Counted from the stretch's first letter, positions 1 to 7,752 are shown. The stretch: 9,826 nt of DNA from Pseudomonadota bacterium (GCA_023457475.1 JAEWLO010000416.1:1-9826), one strand, 5' to 3'. Numbers and translations are program-made. Notes: generated by a model not told the origin, from the letters alone.

Positions 1-31
1 CTTCAGAACCTGGCAATCGGAACCTTCATTC

Positions 32-1372
32 ATGCGCCGAATGAGCCTGCGCGCCCTCTGCACCTCTCTGCTGCTGCTTGCAGGCCTTCCGCTCGTCCAT
101 GCCGCGCCTTCCCAGGTCACCCACGGCCGCTTCAACGACGTCCCGGTCCACGCGCCTGACGGCACGCCGCAGCGGGTCGTGGTCTGGTTCGACGGTGGTG
201 CCGAATCCGCATACACCGCACGGCGCATCGAAGCCCTGCGCGCCCACGGTGCGCTCGTGGCGCGGGTCGACGTGGCACGGTTGCGCAAGGCGGTCGCCGC
301 TGACGGGGGCGACTGCGCCTTCGGTGCCGGCGACGTGGAGAACTTCTCGCGTTTTCTGCAGGCGTATCTGCATGTACCGGGGTATCACCTGCCGATGCTG
401 GGCGGCGATGGCAGCGGCGCGGGTCTGGCCTACGCCGTGGCCGCACAGGCAGAGGGCCGGGTGTTCGCCGGCCTGCTGACCACCGGGTTCGAACCGGACG
501 CCACCCATGAGTCCCAGGTCTGCGGGCCGGGCGTCAACGACGGGCACCTGCGGCCGACGGCATTGAATGCACCCTGGCTCAACGCGCAGGGCGTCGCGGG
601 CCGCGGGGCCGGCGCAACCGCTGCCTTCGTGGGCAAGGTGCCGCTGGGCCGGGAATTCAAGCGAAGCGGGCAGGGCAACGACATCCCCGGCCTGTTGGCG
701 GCCGCCCAGGTGCTCGGCGCGCAGCCGGGCGTGAGTCTCGCACCGCCGCCGCAGGCGCTGGATGGCCTGCCCGTCGTGGAAGTGCCTGCGGCAACGCCGG
801 GCGACACCTTGGCCATCTTCGTCTCCGGCGACGGCGGTTGGGCCGGCCTGGACAAGGAGGTCGCGGCCGCGCTGAGCGAAGCCGGCGTCGCGGTGGTGGG
901 CGTGGATTCGCTGCGCTACTTCTGGACCAGGCGCACGCCGCAGGGGTTCGCAGGCGACCTGGAGCGCATCGCCGCGCATTACACCACGCAGTGGCAGCGC
1001 CCGCGGTTGCTGTTGATCGGGTTCTCGCAGGGCGCGGACGTGCTGCCGGCGGCGATCAACCAGCTGGATCCCGCAACCCGCGAGCGCGTGGCGCTGATTG
1101 GCCTGATGTCGGTGGGCCGTCGCGCCGACTACGAATTCCACGTCAGCAACTGGCTGGGTGGGGGAGGCGGTGGCCTCCCGATCGCGCCGGAGATCGCCCG
1201 CCTGCCGGCGCAGCGCACGCTGTGCCTGTACGGGAAGGAGGACGAGGATGCGGTGTGTCCCGATCTCCCCTCAGGCGGCGTGCAGGTGATCGCGCTGCCG
1301 GGCGACCATCACTTCAAGGGCGATTACACGTTGTTGGCGAAGACATTGTTGGCGCGCGTGCCGGCGCATTGA
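32..1372 (+). CDS. acvB: AcvB/VirJ family periplasmic protein, probable aminoacyl-phosphatidylglycerol hydrolase
   Basis: 446 aa with an N-terminal signal peptide (hydrophobic run about 11-20, likely cleavage near VHA-A, residues 22-25), so it should act in the periplasm. Residues about 48-235 form an AcvB-type N-terminal half, and residues about 255-446 the VirJ alpha/beta-hydrolase domain. The latter shows SGDGGW (265-270), the nucleophile elbow GFSQGAD with Ser332, an acidic stretch around D404 and GDHHFKGD with His426/427, a plausible Ser-Asp-His triad. From family knowledge, Agrobacterium AcvB and the related Pseudomonas PA0919 hydrolyse lysyl- and alanyl-phosphatidylglycerol made by MprF-type synthases. 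Here mprF lies 44 bp away in convergent orientation, which supports that role. The N-terminal half has a second elbow-like motif (GDGSGAG, 125-131) without a canonical GxSxG, so it is probably inactive. Met4 (position 41) is an alternative start; no strong Shine-Dalgarno is visible. Family assignment is strong; substrate is inferred. Confidence 0.88.
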   Translation: MRRMSLRALCTSLLLLAGLPLVHAAPSQVTHGRFNDVPVHAPDGTPQRVVVWFDGGAESAYTARRIEALRAHGALVARVDVARLRKAVAADGGDCAFGAGDVENFSRFLQAYLHVPGYHLPMLGGDGSGAGLAYAVAAQAEGRVFAGLLTTGFEPDATHESQVCGPGVNDGHLRPTALNAPWLNAQGVAGRGAGATAAFVGKVPLGREFKRSGQGNDIPGLLAAAQVLGAQPGVSLAPPPQALDGLPVVEVPAATPGDTLAIFVSGDGGWAGLDKEVAAALSEAGVAVVGVDSLRYFWTRRTPQGFAGDLERIAAHYTTQWQRPRLLLIGFSQGADVLPAAINQLDPATRERVALIGLMSVGRRADYEFHVSNWLGGGGGGLPIAPEIARLPAQRTLCLYGKEDEDAVCPDLPSGGVQVIALPGDHHFKGDYTLLAKTLLARVPAH

Positions 1373-1383
1373 TAACCGCGTAG

Positions 1384-1402
1384 TGACACGGCATGCGTGT
1401 CA
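1384..1402. terminator. Hairpin between convergent acvB and mprF
   Basis: A perfect 7-bp inverted repeat, TGACACG / CGTGTCA, with a 5-nt loop lies 11 bp after the acvB stop and 14 bp after the mprF stop. Its place between convergent genes suggests a bidirectional terminator. There is no T-tract on either strand, so factor-independent termination would be weak. Confidence 0.4.
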
Positions 1403-1416
1403 TCGCGGTGCCGGAT

Positions 1417-3981
1417 TCAATCGTTCTTCCGTGGTTCAAGGCTGATCAACCGCGTCGCATCCAGCAACGCCGCCGGTAGATGCATGCCACCCGGCGCGGC
1501 CAGATACCGCGCCCGCCAGCTGGGCGCGAACTTCGATTTGAACCGACGCAGCCCACTGAACCCGTAGAACCGCTCGCCATGCCGCGCCACCAGATTGGCG
1601 AAGCGGTTCCAACGTCCGGCCAACCGGTGCTGCGCCAACCCGGACAGCGGGGCCATGCCCAGCGAGAACCGCGTGAATCCCTGGGCGCGCCCCCACAGGA
1701 AAAGCTCGATGAACAGAAAATCCATCGTGCCCTTCGGCGCGTCATCCACATGCCGCATCAGGTCCACCGACAGCTCGCGGCCGGCCGGAGCCTGCCAGAG
1801 ATTGGCAAAGGCGACGATGCGGCCTTCCGCTTCCACGATCGCCATCGGAAAACGTGTCAGATATCCTGGCTCGAAGCTGCCCAGCGAGAATCCTTTTTCG
1901 TCGCCGGCCTTGTCGTCCAGCCACTGCCGCGACACCTCCGCCAGCGCTGGCAGCAGAGCGGAGACGTCTTCGGCAGGCACCACGCGGAAGCCGAGGCCGC
2001 CGCGCCTGCCCCGGTTCCACGCCTGGCGCAGGTCGGCCCGCTCGCGCCCTTCCAGACTGAAATCCTGCAGCGGCACCATCGCTTCCTCGCCCAGTTTCAC
2101 CAGGCTCAGCCCCAGGTCCAGATAGGTCTGCCAGTAGGCTTCGCCCACCTGGTAGAACACTGGCCGCAGGCCCAGGCGGTCCGCCTCCTCGCGGAACCGC
2201 CAGATCAGCGCGCGTGCCACCTCCGGCGGCCCGACCGGGTCGCCCATCGCGATGAGCGAGCCGCCGTAGCGCTGCATCATCACGAAGCCGCGCTGCGCGT
2301 CATCGCGCAGCACGGCCTTGTCTGCTGTCAGTACCAGGCAGGCCTGGGTGTCTTCGGCCTGCTGCAACACCGGGGCCAGCGCGACCAGTGTGGCGGCATC
2401 GGCGGCCGGCAACGGGGTGCGTGTGCTGCGCAGCAGGCGTGCCAATCCGAACACGGTGAGCGCGATGGCGACCAGCAGCAGGGCACGCAGCGCCCGCGGC
2501 GCGTTGCCCTGCGCGGCGAACTGCCACCACAGCTCGTTCTGGTACTCCACATGGCTGTAAACAAAGAACAACAGCCAGATCACCGCGACCAGCACCAGCC
2601 CGAGGTTGCGGATCCACGGCCACGACCAGGCCTGGTCGAGCAAGGCACCCTGCCGATAGAACTCCCGTCGCGAGGCCCACAGGGCCAGGGCCACCACCAG
2701 GGCGGAGAGCGCGATCAATACCTGCCCCCCGCGCAGCCAGATCGGCAGCGGGGCGACCACGCAGATGGTCAGCGCCAGCATCCACGCCGCATGACTGCGC
2801 CGAGCCAGGCCTTGGCCGATCAGCAGCAGGGCGACGCCGGCCAGACTGCCCAGCAGGTGCGAAGTTTCCAGCACCGGCAGCGATGCATGCAGCAGGTGAC
2901 GCCGTGGGGTGGGTAATGTGCCGTCGATGACCAGCGCCGCGCCGACGCTGAACACCGCCAGCGCGATGATCTGCGGAAGCCACGGGCGCAGCGCGCTCCA
3001 GCCCGCGCGGGTGGCACCGGCACCGGCACGCAGCGGCTGACGCAGCGCGGGGGCCACGGCCAGCAGCGTGGCCAGCAGCAGCGGCAGCACGTAATAGGTG
3101 ACGCGATAGATGAGCGCCGCCGCCAGCACCGCGCCGGGGGCTACCTGCGGCAGCAGCTTGAGCAGGCTCCACTCGAACACGCCCAGCCCGGCCGGGACGC
3201 TGGAGACCAGCCCGGCCACCACGGCGACCAGATACAGCCCGACGAAACCGGGCAGTCCCGCCGGTGTGTCCATCGGCAGCAGCACATAGAACGCGGCCGC
3301 CGCCAGCACCAGCTCCACCACACTCAGCGCGGTGACGCCCAGCACCGTGCGCCGGTCCGGCAGCCACAGCGCATGGCCGCGGATGTGGAAGCTGCGCCCC
3401 TCACGCCCGACCGCCAGCACCAGCCCGGCATAGCCGAGCAGGGCGACCAGGCCCAGCCCACGCTCGACCGATGCCGATACCGGCAATGCCAGCGCGGCGG
3501 CGCCGGGCTCCAGCACCAGGGCCAGCCCCAGCAGCAGCCAGGCACCGAACACGAAGCCCAGTGTGCTCATCAGCACGACCTGGCCGATCTCGGCGAGCGT
3601 CAGGCCGGCCCGGCCGTAGCCGCGCAGACGCACCGCGCCTCCGGTCAGCGCCGCGAAGCCGAGGGTCTGCCCTAGCGCATGCGCCAGGAAGGCGGTGATG
3701 CCCACCCGCGCCGGATGAAGGTGCTTGCCGCTGCGCCGAAGGCCGATCGCGTCAAATCCGATCAGGCAGGCGTAACTGGCAAGGCCCAGGACCACCGTCA
3801 GCGCGATCTGGCCGCTGCCCAGCTGGTGGAACGCATCGCGGATGGCGCGGTAGCCGTGGTCGTCGAATTCGTTGGCCAGCCCGTGCAGGGCCAGCGCGAG
3901 GATGCCAAGGCTGACCACGACCGTGGCGGCACGCCGCCAGCCGGCATGCGCCGTCGTGGGCGCAGAGGAGGAGTCAGTCAT
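1417..3981 (-). CDS. mprF: MprF: bifunctional aminoacyl-phosphatidylglycerol synthase/flippase
   Basis: 854 aa, the usual full length for MprF. It transfers lysine or alanine from aminoacyl-tRNA to phosphatidylglycerol and flips the product outward, lowering membrane negative charge and giving resistance to cationic peptides. Residues about 17-515 hold many hydrophobic segments of the flippase region, including the SSVPAGLGVFE signature (260-270). Residues about 525-854 are the soluble DUF2156-type synthase domain, with FSLGSFEPGYL (698-708), the DLMRH...GTMDF segment (740-755), SLGMAPLSG (773-781) and FYGFSGLRRFKSKF (805-818). The open frame extends 86 codons upstream to 4239, but that extension is not MprF-like and would overlap the ridA start on the other strand, so ATG at 3981 is chosen. 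A weak GGAG lies about 12 nt upstream. Lysyl versus alanyl specificity cannot be read from sequence alone. The gene converges with acvB, its likely antagonist. Confidence 0.95.
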   Translation of the reverse strand: MTDSSSAPTTAHAGWRRAATVVVSLGILALALHGLANEFDDHGYRAIRDAFHQLGSGQIALTVVLGLASYACLIGFDAIGLRRSGKHLHPARVGITAFLAHALGQTLGFAALTGGAVRLRGYGRAGLTLAEIGQVVLMSTLGFVFGAWLLLGLALVLEPGAAALALPVSASVERGLGLVALLGYAGLVLAVGREGRSFHIRGHALWLPDRRTVLGVTALSVVELVLAAAAFYVLLPMDTPAGLPGFVGLYLVAVVAGLVSSVPAGLGVFEWSLLKLLPQVAPGAVLAAALIYRVTYYVLPLLLATLLAVAPALRQPLRAGAGATRAGWSALRPWLPQIIALAVFSVGAALVIDGTLPTPRRHLLHASLPVLETSHLLGSLAGVALLLIGQGLARRSHAAWMLALTICVVAPLPIWLRGGQVLIALSALVVALALWASRREFYRQGALLDQAWSWPWIRNLGLVLVAVIWLLFFVYSHVEYQNELWWQFAAQGNAPRALRALLLVAIALTVFGLARLLRSTRTPLPAADAATLVALAPVLQQAEDTQACLVLTADKAVLRDDAQRGFVMMQRYGGSLIAMGDPVGPPEVARALIWRFREEADRLGLRPVFYQVGEAYWQTYLDLGLSLVKLGEEAMVPLQDFSLEGRERADLRQAWNRGRRGGLGFRVVPAEDVSALLPALAEVSRQWLDDKAGDEKGFSLGSFEPGYLTRFPMAIVEAEGRIVAFANLWQAPAGRELSVDLMRHVDDAPKGTMDFLFIELFLWGRAQGFTRFSLGMAPLSGLAQHRLAGRWNRFANLVARHGERFYGFSGLRRFKSKFAPSWRARYLAAPGGMHLPAALLDATRLISLEPRKND

Positions 3982-4175
3982 CGGAAGAGCGTGCTCCGGC
4001 AGGGGCGATGAAGGCGTCAACGGCCGGCGGTGAGCCGTTGCCGGCGCATCGTGCGCTTCATGATCGACCTTGCCAAGAGGGGCCGTCGTGCACGTTGTGG
4101 CAGCATTGATCCGTCTCACGGACAGAGTCACTTGGATGGGCGACAATGACCTCCCATTGCAGAGGAGGCTTCCCC
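3982..4175. promoter_or_regulatory. Divergent mprF/ridA intergenic region
   Basis: 194 bp separate the divergent starts of mprF and ridA, so promoters for both should lie here. A GACAAT hexamer at 4142-4147 resembles a -10 box for ridA but has no good -35 at normal spacing and would leave a short leader. A 6-bp inverted repeat (CAACGG at 4018-4023, CCGTTG at 4035-4040) falls in the mprF leader. I could not define a promoter confidently on either strand. Confidence 0.35.
4161..4168 (+). promoter_or_regulatory. Shine-Dalgarno of ridA-like gene
   Basis: AGAGGAGG ends 7 nt before the ATG at 4176. It rules out the upstream in-frame ATG at 4146, whose extra ten codons do not look like the family and which lies upstream of this site. 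Confidence 0.75.
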
Positions 4176-4523
4176 ATGTTGGAACGTTTCGACGTTGGTC
4201 CGCGCATGTCCGAAATGACCGTGCACAACAAGGTGGCATACCTGTCCGGACAGATCCCCGAGGACACCAGCCAGGACATCACCGGCCAGACCCGGCAGGT
4301 GCTGGAAGAGATCGACAAGCTGCTGGCGCTGGTGGCCAGCGACAAGCAGCACGTGCTGCGTGCCGAAGTCTATCTGGCCGACATCAACGATTTCGCAGGC
4401 ATGAACGCCGCGTGGGACGAATGGGTGGTGGCCGGCATGACGCCCGCACGTGCGACCGTGGAAGCCAAACTGGCCGATCCGTCCTGGAAGGTCGAGATCG
4501 TCATCACCGCCGCGCTGCCCTGA
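4176..4523 (+). CDS. RidA family protein, YoaB-type
   Basis: 115 aa, the length of E. coli YoaB (114 aa). It resembles YoaB more than canonical RidA: the stretch from NDFAGMNAAWD (71-81) through EWVVAG (82-87) to the ARATVEA segment (91-97) and WKVEIVI (104-110) follows the YoaB pattern recalled from memory. RidA proteins are small trimeric cytosolic enzymes that hydrolyse reactive enamine/imine intermediates to ketoacids and ammonia. The substrate-carboxylate arginine appears present (Arg92) with a following acidic residue (Glu107). YoaB-subgroup members have no firmly assigned substrate, so deaminase activity is a possibility rather than a given. The strong ribosome-binding site fixes the start at 4176. 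The gene is monocistronic, divergent from mprF and convergent with rnfB, with no evident functional link to either. Confidence 0.9.
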   Translation: MLERFDVGPRMSEMTVHNKVAYLSGQIPEDTSQDITGQTRQVLEEIDKLLALVASDKQHVLRAEVYLADINDFAGMNAAWDEWVVAGMTPARATVEAKLADPSWKVEIVITAALP

Positions 4524-4537
4524 TCGCCTGACCTGCC

Positions 4538-4564
4538 GTGGAGCCACGCGCTGCGTGGTTCCGC
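4538..4564. terminator. Strong hairpin between convergent ridA and rnfB, REP-like
   Basis: A stem with left arm GGAGCCACGC (4540-4549) and right arm GCGTGGTTCC (4553-4562) pairs over 10 bp with one G-T wobble and a 3-nt loop, extendable by two pairs. It starts 14 bp after the ridA stop and lies 4 bp from the rnfB stop, so it can serve both convergent units. The form (GTGG head, GAGCCACGC stem, tiny loop) resembles the GTAG-headed stem-loop repeats of Stenotrophomonas with one head base changed. No T-tract is seen. Confidence 0.6.
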
Positions 4565-4568
4565 AGCA

Positions 4569-4979
4569 TCACATCGCGCGCACCATCTCGATGCAGTCCA
4601 CCGGGCACGGCGGCACGCACAGCCCACACCCGGTACACAGATCCGCGATCACGGTGTGCATGAACTTCGCGCCGCCGACGATGGCGTCCACCGGACATGC
4701 CTGGATGCACTTGGTGCAGCCGATGCAGTCCGCTTCCACGATCAGTGCCACCTGCGGCGGCAGGTGCTCGCCGCGCGCGCGGTCGAACGGCACCGTCGGC
4801 ACGCCCAGCACCTTGGCCAGCGCACGCGCACCGGCGTCACCGCCCGGCGGGCAGCGCTCCACGCCCGCTTCGCCGCGTGCCATCGCCTCGGCATACGGAC
4901 GGCAGCCCTCAAAGCCGCATTGACCGCACTGGGTCTGGGGCAGCAACCGGTCCAGGCGTTCGGTCAGCGGTGGAATCAT
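4569..4979 (-). CDS. rnfB: RnfB-like ferredoxin subunit (soluble, short form)
   Basis: 136 aa iron-sulphur protein. Cys18, 21, 26 and 43 (CGQCGFEGC then C) form the RnfB-type 4Fe-4S module. Two ferredoxin motifs follow: CIGCTKCIQACP (85-96) and CTGCGLCVPPCP (115-126), each able to bind a 4Fe-4S cluster. In RnfABCDGE/RsxABCDGE complexes RnfB passes electrons between soluble donors and the membrane complex. This protein lacks the N-terminal membrane anchor of typical RnfB (around 190 aa in E. coli), starting directly with MIPPLTERLD, so it should be cytosolic or held by a partner. No other rnf gene is in the window. The ATG overlaps the stop of the upstream HAD gene (ATGA, 4976-4979), indicating translational coupling. 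It could serve as a general electron-transfer ferredoxin instead of an Rnf subunit. Confidence 0.85.
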   Translation of the reverse strand: MIPPLTERLDRLLPQTQCGQCGFEGCRPYAEAMARGEAGVERCPPGGDAGARALAKVLGVPTVPFDRARGEHLPPQVALIVEADCIGCTKCIQACPVDAIVGGAKFMHTVIADLCTGCGLCVPPCPVDCIEMVRAM

Positions 4980-5599
4980 GAGGCGGTCACGCGAGGCTCT
5001 GCCCCGCTGCCCTTCAGCAGCTTCCCGCGATACCAGCGCTCATGCGCAAGCGCCAGCATGGGTCGGTCTTCCCGGCTGTCGCCATACGCATGGACGCGCA
5101 GATAACGCGAGAGGTCATAGCGCGTACGGATGCGCTCGGCCTTGCGCGGGCCACAGTCGCCGTCGGCGTAGCGGCCGGTGAAGCGGCCGTCCCGGCTTTC
5201 CAGACGGTTGCAGATGACCTCCAGCCCCATCGCCTCGCACCAGGGCCGCAGGTACAGATCCAGCGAGCCGGAGACGATCACCACGGTGTGTCCCTGTTTC
5301 TGATGCCAGCGGATCTGTTCCAGCATCTGCAGTTGCACCACCTCGGGCAGTACCTCGCGTGCAAAGCCGGCGGCCTGCGTGGCGATGTCGTCGCCGTGAC
5401 GGTCGCGCATCACCAGCCAGGTCACGCGCGCGCGGATGCGCTCGGCTGAAATGAGCTTCAGCCGATACGCCAGCAGCCACGGGCCGACCTTCCACCAGGC
5501 ATGCGCCAGCTGCTCCGGCGTTGCCACGCGACGCAGGAACCGGGCATAGGTGTCGCAATCAGTGATGGTGTTGTCGAAGTCGAACAGCGCCAGTTCCAT
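4976..5599 (-). CDS. HAD-IB family hydrolase (SerB/PgpC-like phosphatase)
   Basis: 207 aa cytosolic HAD phosphatase with all four motifs: motif I DFDNT with nucleophile Asp7 and acid/base Asp9, motif II SGS with Ser110, motif III Lys153 in CGPRKAERI, and motif IV YGDSREDRPML with Asp174 and Asp178 for Mg2+. The helical cap between motifs I and II (about residues 15-95) is the subfamily IB type shared by phosphoserine phosphatase, E. coli PgpC (YfhB) and related hydrolases. The tail around HERWYRGKLL (186-195) recalls PgpC, so phosphatidylglycerophosphate phosphatase activity is possible but unproven. The start ATG at 5599 has a good GGGAGGG ribosome-binding site about 4 nt upstream. It sits 22 bp after metG and overlaps rnfB by four bases, so it is the middle gene of a likely operon. 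Confidence 0.88.
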   Translation of the reverse strand: MELALFDFDNTITDCDTYARFLRRVATPEQLAHAWWKVGPWLLAYRLKLISAERIRARVTWLVMRDRHGDDIATQAAGFAREVLPEVVQLQMLEQIRWHQKQGHTVVIVSGSLDLYLRPWCEAMGLEVICNRLESRDGRFTGRYADGDCGPRKAERIRTRYDLSRYLRVHAYGDSREDRPMLALAHERWYRGKLLKGSGAEPRVTAS

Positions 5600-5621
5600 G
5601 GTTCCCTCCCGGGACGATGGA

Positions 5622-7661
5622 TCAGCGCACCGGCATGCCCGGCTGCGCGCCGCTGTCGGCGTCCAGCAGGGCCAGCGCGCCGCCGTCGAAACCGGCCGAC
5701 AGGATCATGCCTTCGCTCAGGCCGAAGCGCATCTTGCGCGGGGCCAGGTTGGCGATGAACACCACGCTGCGGCCCACCAGCGTTTCCGGTTCGGCGTAGC
5801 TGCCGCGGATGCCGGAGAAGATCTGGCGGGTGCCCAGCTCACCGGCGTCCAGCTCGAAGCGCAGCAGCTTGTCCGAGCCTTCGACAAATTCGCACGCCAC
5901 CACCTTGCCGATGCGCAGGTCGAGTTTGGCGAAGTCGTCGATGCCGATGTAGGCCGGAGCCGCTGCGCTGTCCGTGGCGGCGGGCGCAACGGCGGCCGGA
6001 GCGGCAGCGGCGAGGGTGTCCTTGGAGGCGTCGGTCATGGCGTCGATCAGTTTCGGGTCGATACGGGTGAACAGGGGGGCATACACCGCAATGGTGTGGG
6101 CGGTCAGCGGCGAGGCGATGTCGGTCCATGCCTGCACCGGCGCGGCGAGAAAGGCTTCGGCCTGTGCGGCGGTGGCCGGCAGCACCGGCTTGAGCGCGGT
6201 CACCAGCACGCGGAACAGGTTCAGGCCCTGGGTGCAGACCGCCTGCAGCTGGGCATCGGCTCCGTCCTGCTTGGCGATCACCCACGGCTTCTGCTCGTCG
6301 ATGTAGCGGTTGGCTTCATCGGCCAGAGTCATGGTCAGGCGCAGCGCGGCCGCCGGGTCGTTCCGCTCGTAGGCCTCGCGGATCGGGGCCAGTGCGGATA
6401 CGAAGCGGTCGTACTGCGCGGCATCCGGCAATGCATCGGCGAGACGACCGTCGAAGCGCTTGCTGATGAACCCGGCGCAGCGGCTGGCCAGGTTGACGAA
6501 CTTGCCTACCAGGTCCGCATTGACGCGGGCCACGAAGTCGCCCAGGTTCAGGTCCAGATCGTCCACACCGCCACTCGACTTCGCCGCGAAGTAGTAACGC
6601 AGCGCTTCCGGTTCCAGGCCCACGTCCAGATAGGTGCGCGCCATCACGAAGGTGCCGCGCGATTTGGACATCTTCGCGCCTTCCACGGTCAGGTAACCGT
6701 TGACGTGCAGGCGGGTCGGCGCACGGTGGCCGGTGCCGTGCAGCACCGCCGGCCAGAACAGGCCGTGGAAGTTCACGATGTCCTTGCCGATGAAATGATG
6801 CAGCTCGGTGGAACTGCCGGCACGCAGATGCGCCTCGAAATCCTCGCCGGTCTTCGCGCACAGCGCCTGGAAGCTGGACAGGTAGCCGATCGGCGCGTCC
6901 AGCCACACATAGAAGTACTTGCCCGGCTGGCCGGGAATCTCGAAGCCGAAGTAGGGGGCATCGCGCGAGATGTCCCACGCTCGCAGGCCACCTTCGGCAT
7001 TCAGCCACTCGCCCAGCTTGGCCTTCACGCCCGGCAGGGCGACATCACCGGCCAGCCACTCGCGCAGGAAGCCTTCGAACTGGCCCACTTCGAAGAAGAA
7101 GTGCTCCGAGTCGCGGATTTCCGGGGTCGCACCCGAGATCACCGACTTCGGCTCCTTCAGGTCGGTCGGCGCATAGGTGGAGCCGCACACTTCGCAGTTG
7201 TCGCCGTACTGGTCGGCGCTGCCGCAGTTCGGGCAGATGCCCTTGATGTAGCGGTCCGGCAGGAACATGCCCTTTTCGGGGTCATAGAACTGCGCCACCG
7301 AACGCCGCGAAATGTGGCCGTTCGCCTCCAGCTTCAGGTAGAAGGCCTCGGTCAGCGCCTTGTTGCCGGGCGAATTGGTGGAATCGTAGTGATCGAAGTC
7401 CACGCCGAACGCGGCGAAATCGCGCTCGTGGCTGGCCTGGATGTTGGCGATGAACACTTCCGGCGTGACGCCGGCCTTCTCCGCCCCGAGCATGATCGGA
7501 GTGCCGTGGGTGTCATCGGCGCAGACGAAGAAGGTCGTGTCCCCGCTCATTCGCCGCGCGCGCACCCAGATGTCAGCCTGGATGTAGCCGACCAGATGGC
7601 CCAGGTGCAGCGGGCCGTTGGCGTAGGGCAGGGCGGTGGTGACGAGAGCGGTGCGGGTCAT
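5622..7661 (-). CDS. metG: Methionine-tRNA ligase (MetRS), MetG1 type
   Basis: 679 aa, nearly the E. coli length (677). It charges tRNA-Met with methionine in the cytosol. Visible elements in order: Rossmann-fold HIGH motif as HLGH (19-22) within PYANGPLHLGHL; a Cys4 zinc knuckle CPNC...CEVC (Cys143, 146, 156, 159); KMSKS (330-334); an anticodon-binding helical region; an Ala-rich linker; and a C-terminal EMAPII/Trbp111-like tRNA-binding domain from about residue 570 (KLDLRIGKV onward), which mediates dimerisation. The open frame continues 44 codons upstream to 7793, but those residues are unlike MetRS and cross the terminator hairpin and the end of the DUF2147 gene. ATG at 7661, giving MTRTALVTTALPYANG, is the family start. 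The ribosome-binding site is weak. It is first gene of the metG-HAD-rnfB cluster. Confidence 0.98.
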   Translation of the reverse strand: MTRTALVTTALPYANGPLHLGHLVGYIQADIWVRARRMSGDTTFFVCADDTHGTPIMLGAEKAGVTPEVFIANIQASHERDFAAFGVDFDHYDSTNSPGNKALTEAFYLKLEANGHISRRSVAQFYDPEKGMFLPDRYIKGICPNCGSADQYGDNCEVCGSTYAPTDLKEPKSVISGATPEIRDSEHFFFEVGQFEGFLREWLAGDVALPGVKAKLGEWLNAEGGLRAWDISRDAPYFGFEIPGQPGKYFYVWLDAPIGYLSSFQALCAKTGEDFEAHLRAGSSTELHHFIGKDIVNFHGLFWPAVLHGTGHRAPTRLHVNGYLTVEGAKMSKSRGTFVMARTYLDVGLEPEALRYYFAAKSSGGVDDLDLNLGDFVARVNADLVGKFVNLASRCAGFISKRFDGRLADALPDAAQYDRFVSALAPIREAYERNDPAAALRLTMTLADEANRYIDEQKPWVIAKQDGADAQLQAVCTQGLNLFRVLVTALKPVLPATAAQAEAFLAAPVQAWTDIASPLTAHTIAVYAPLFTRIDPKLIDAMTDASKDTLAAAAPAAVAPAATDSAAAPAYIGIDDFAKLDLRIGKVVACEFVEGSDKLLRFELDAGELGTRQIFSGIRGSYAEPETLVGRSVVFIANLAPRKMRFGLSEGMILSAGFDGGALALLDADSGAQPGMPVR

Positions 7662-7689
7662 GATGAACGCGGTTGCCAGGGGATCGGGG

Positions 7690-7716
7690 ATTATCGCATG
7701 CCCCGGCAAGCCGCAA
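7690..7716 (-). promoter_or_regulatory. Possible metG promoter
   Basis: On the minus strand GATAAT (plus positions 7690-7695) matches five of six bases of a sigma-70 -10 box, 28 bp before the metG ATG. TTGCGG (7711-7716) is a poor -35 at 15-bp spacing. Nothing better is seen in the 91-bp gap. Tentative. Confidence 0.3.
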
Positions 7717-7745
7717 GGCCGACGCGTCGCGCCGCGTCGGCCTTG
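7714..7745 (-). terminator. Strong hairpin after the DUF2147 gene
   Basis: The arms AAGGCCGACGCG (7715-7726) and CGCGTCGGCCTT (7733-7744) are perfect inverted repeats with a 6-nt loop, and one further C-G pair extends the stem to 13 bp. It begins 8 bp beyond the DUF2147 stop on the minus strand and separates that gene from metG. The following bases are not a clean T-tract. It probably gives metG its own transcription unit. Confidence 0.65.
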
Positions 7746-7752
7746 GCCCCGT

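Noticed and set aside
26..1141. A 371-codon minus-strand frame over acvB
   Set aside because: Arg/Ala/Gly-rich shadow of acvB, which has a signal peptide and catalytic motifs on the plus strand.
1480..2916. A 478-codon plus-strand frame antisense to mprF
   Set aside because: The product is Gln/His/Arg-rich, low in hydrophobic structure and mirrors the mprF codons; no ribosome-binding site or family similarity seen.
3982..4239. N-terminal extension of mprF by 86 codons
   Set aside because: The extension is not membrane-like or MprF-like and would run into the ridA coding region; ATG at 3981 gives the family length.
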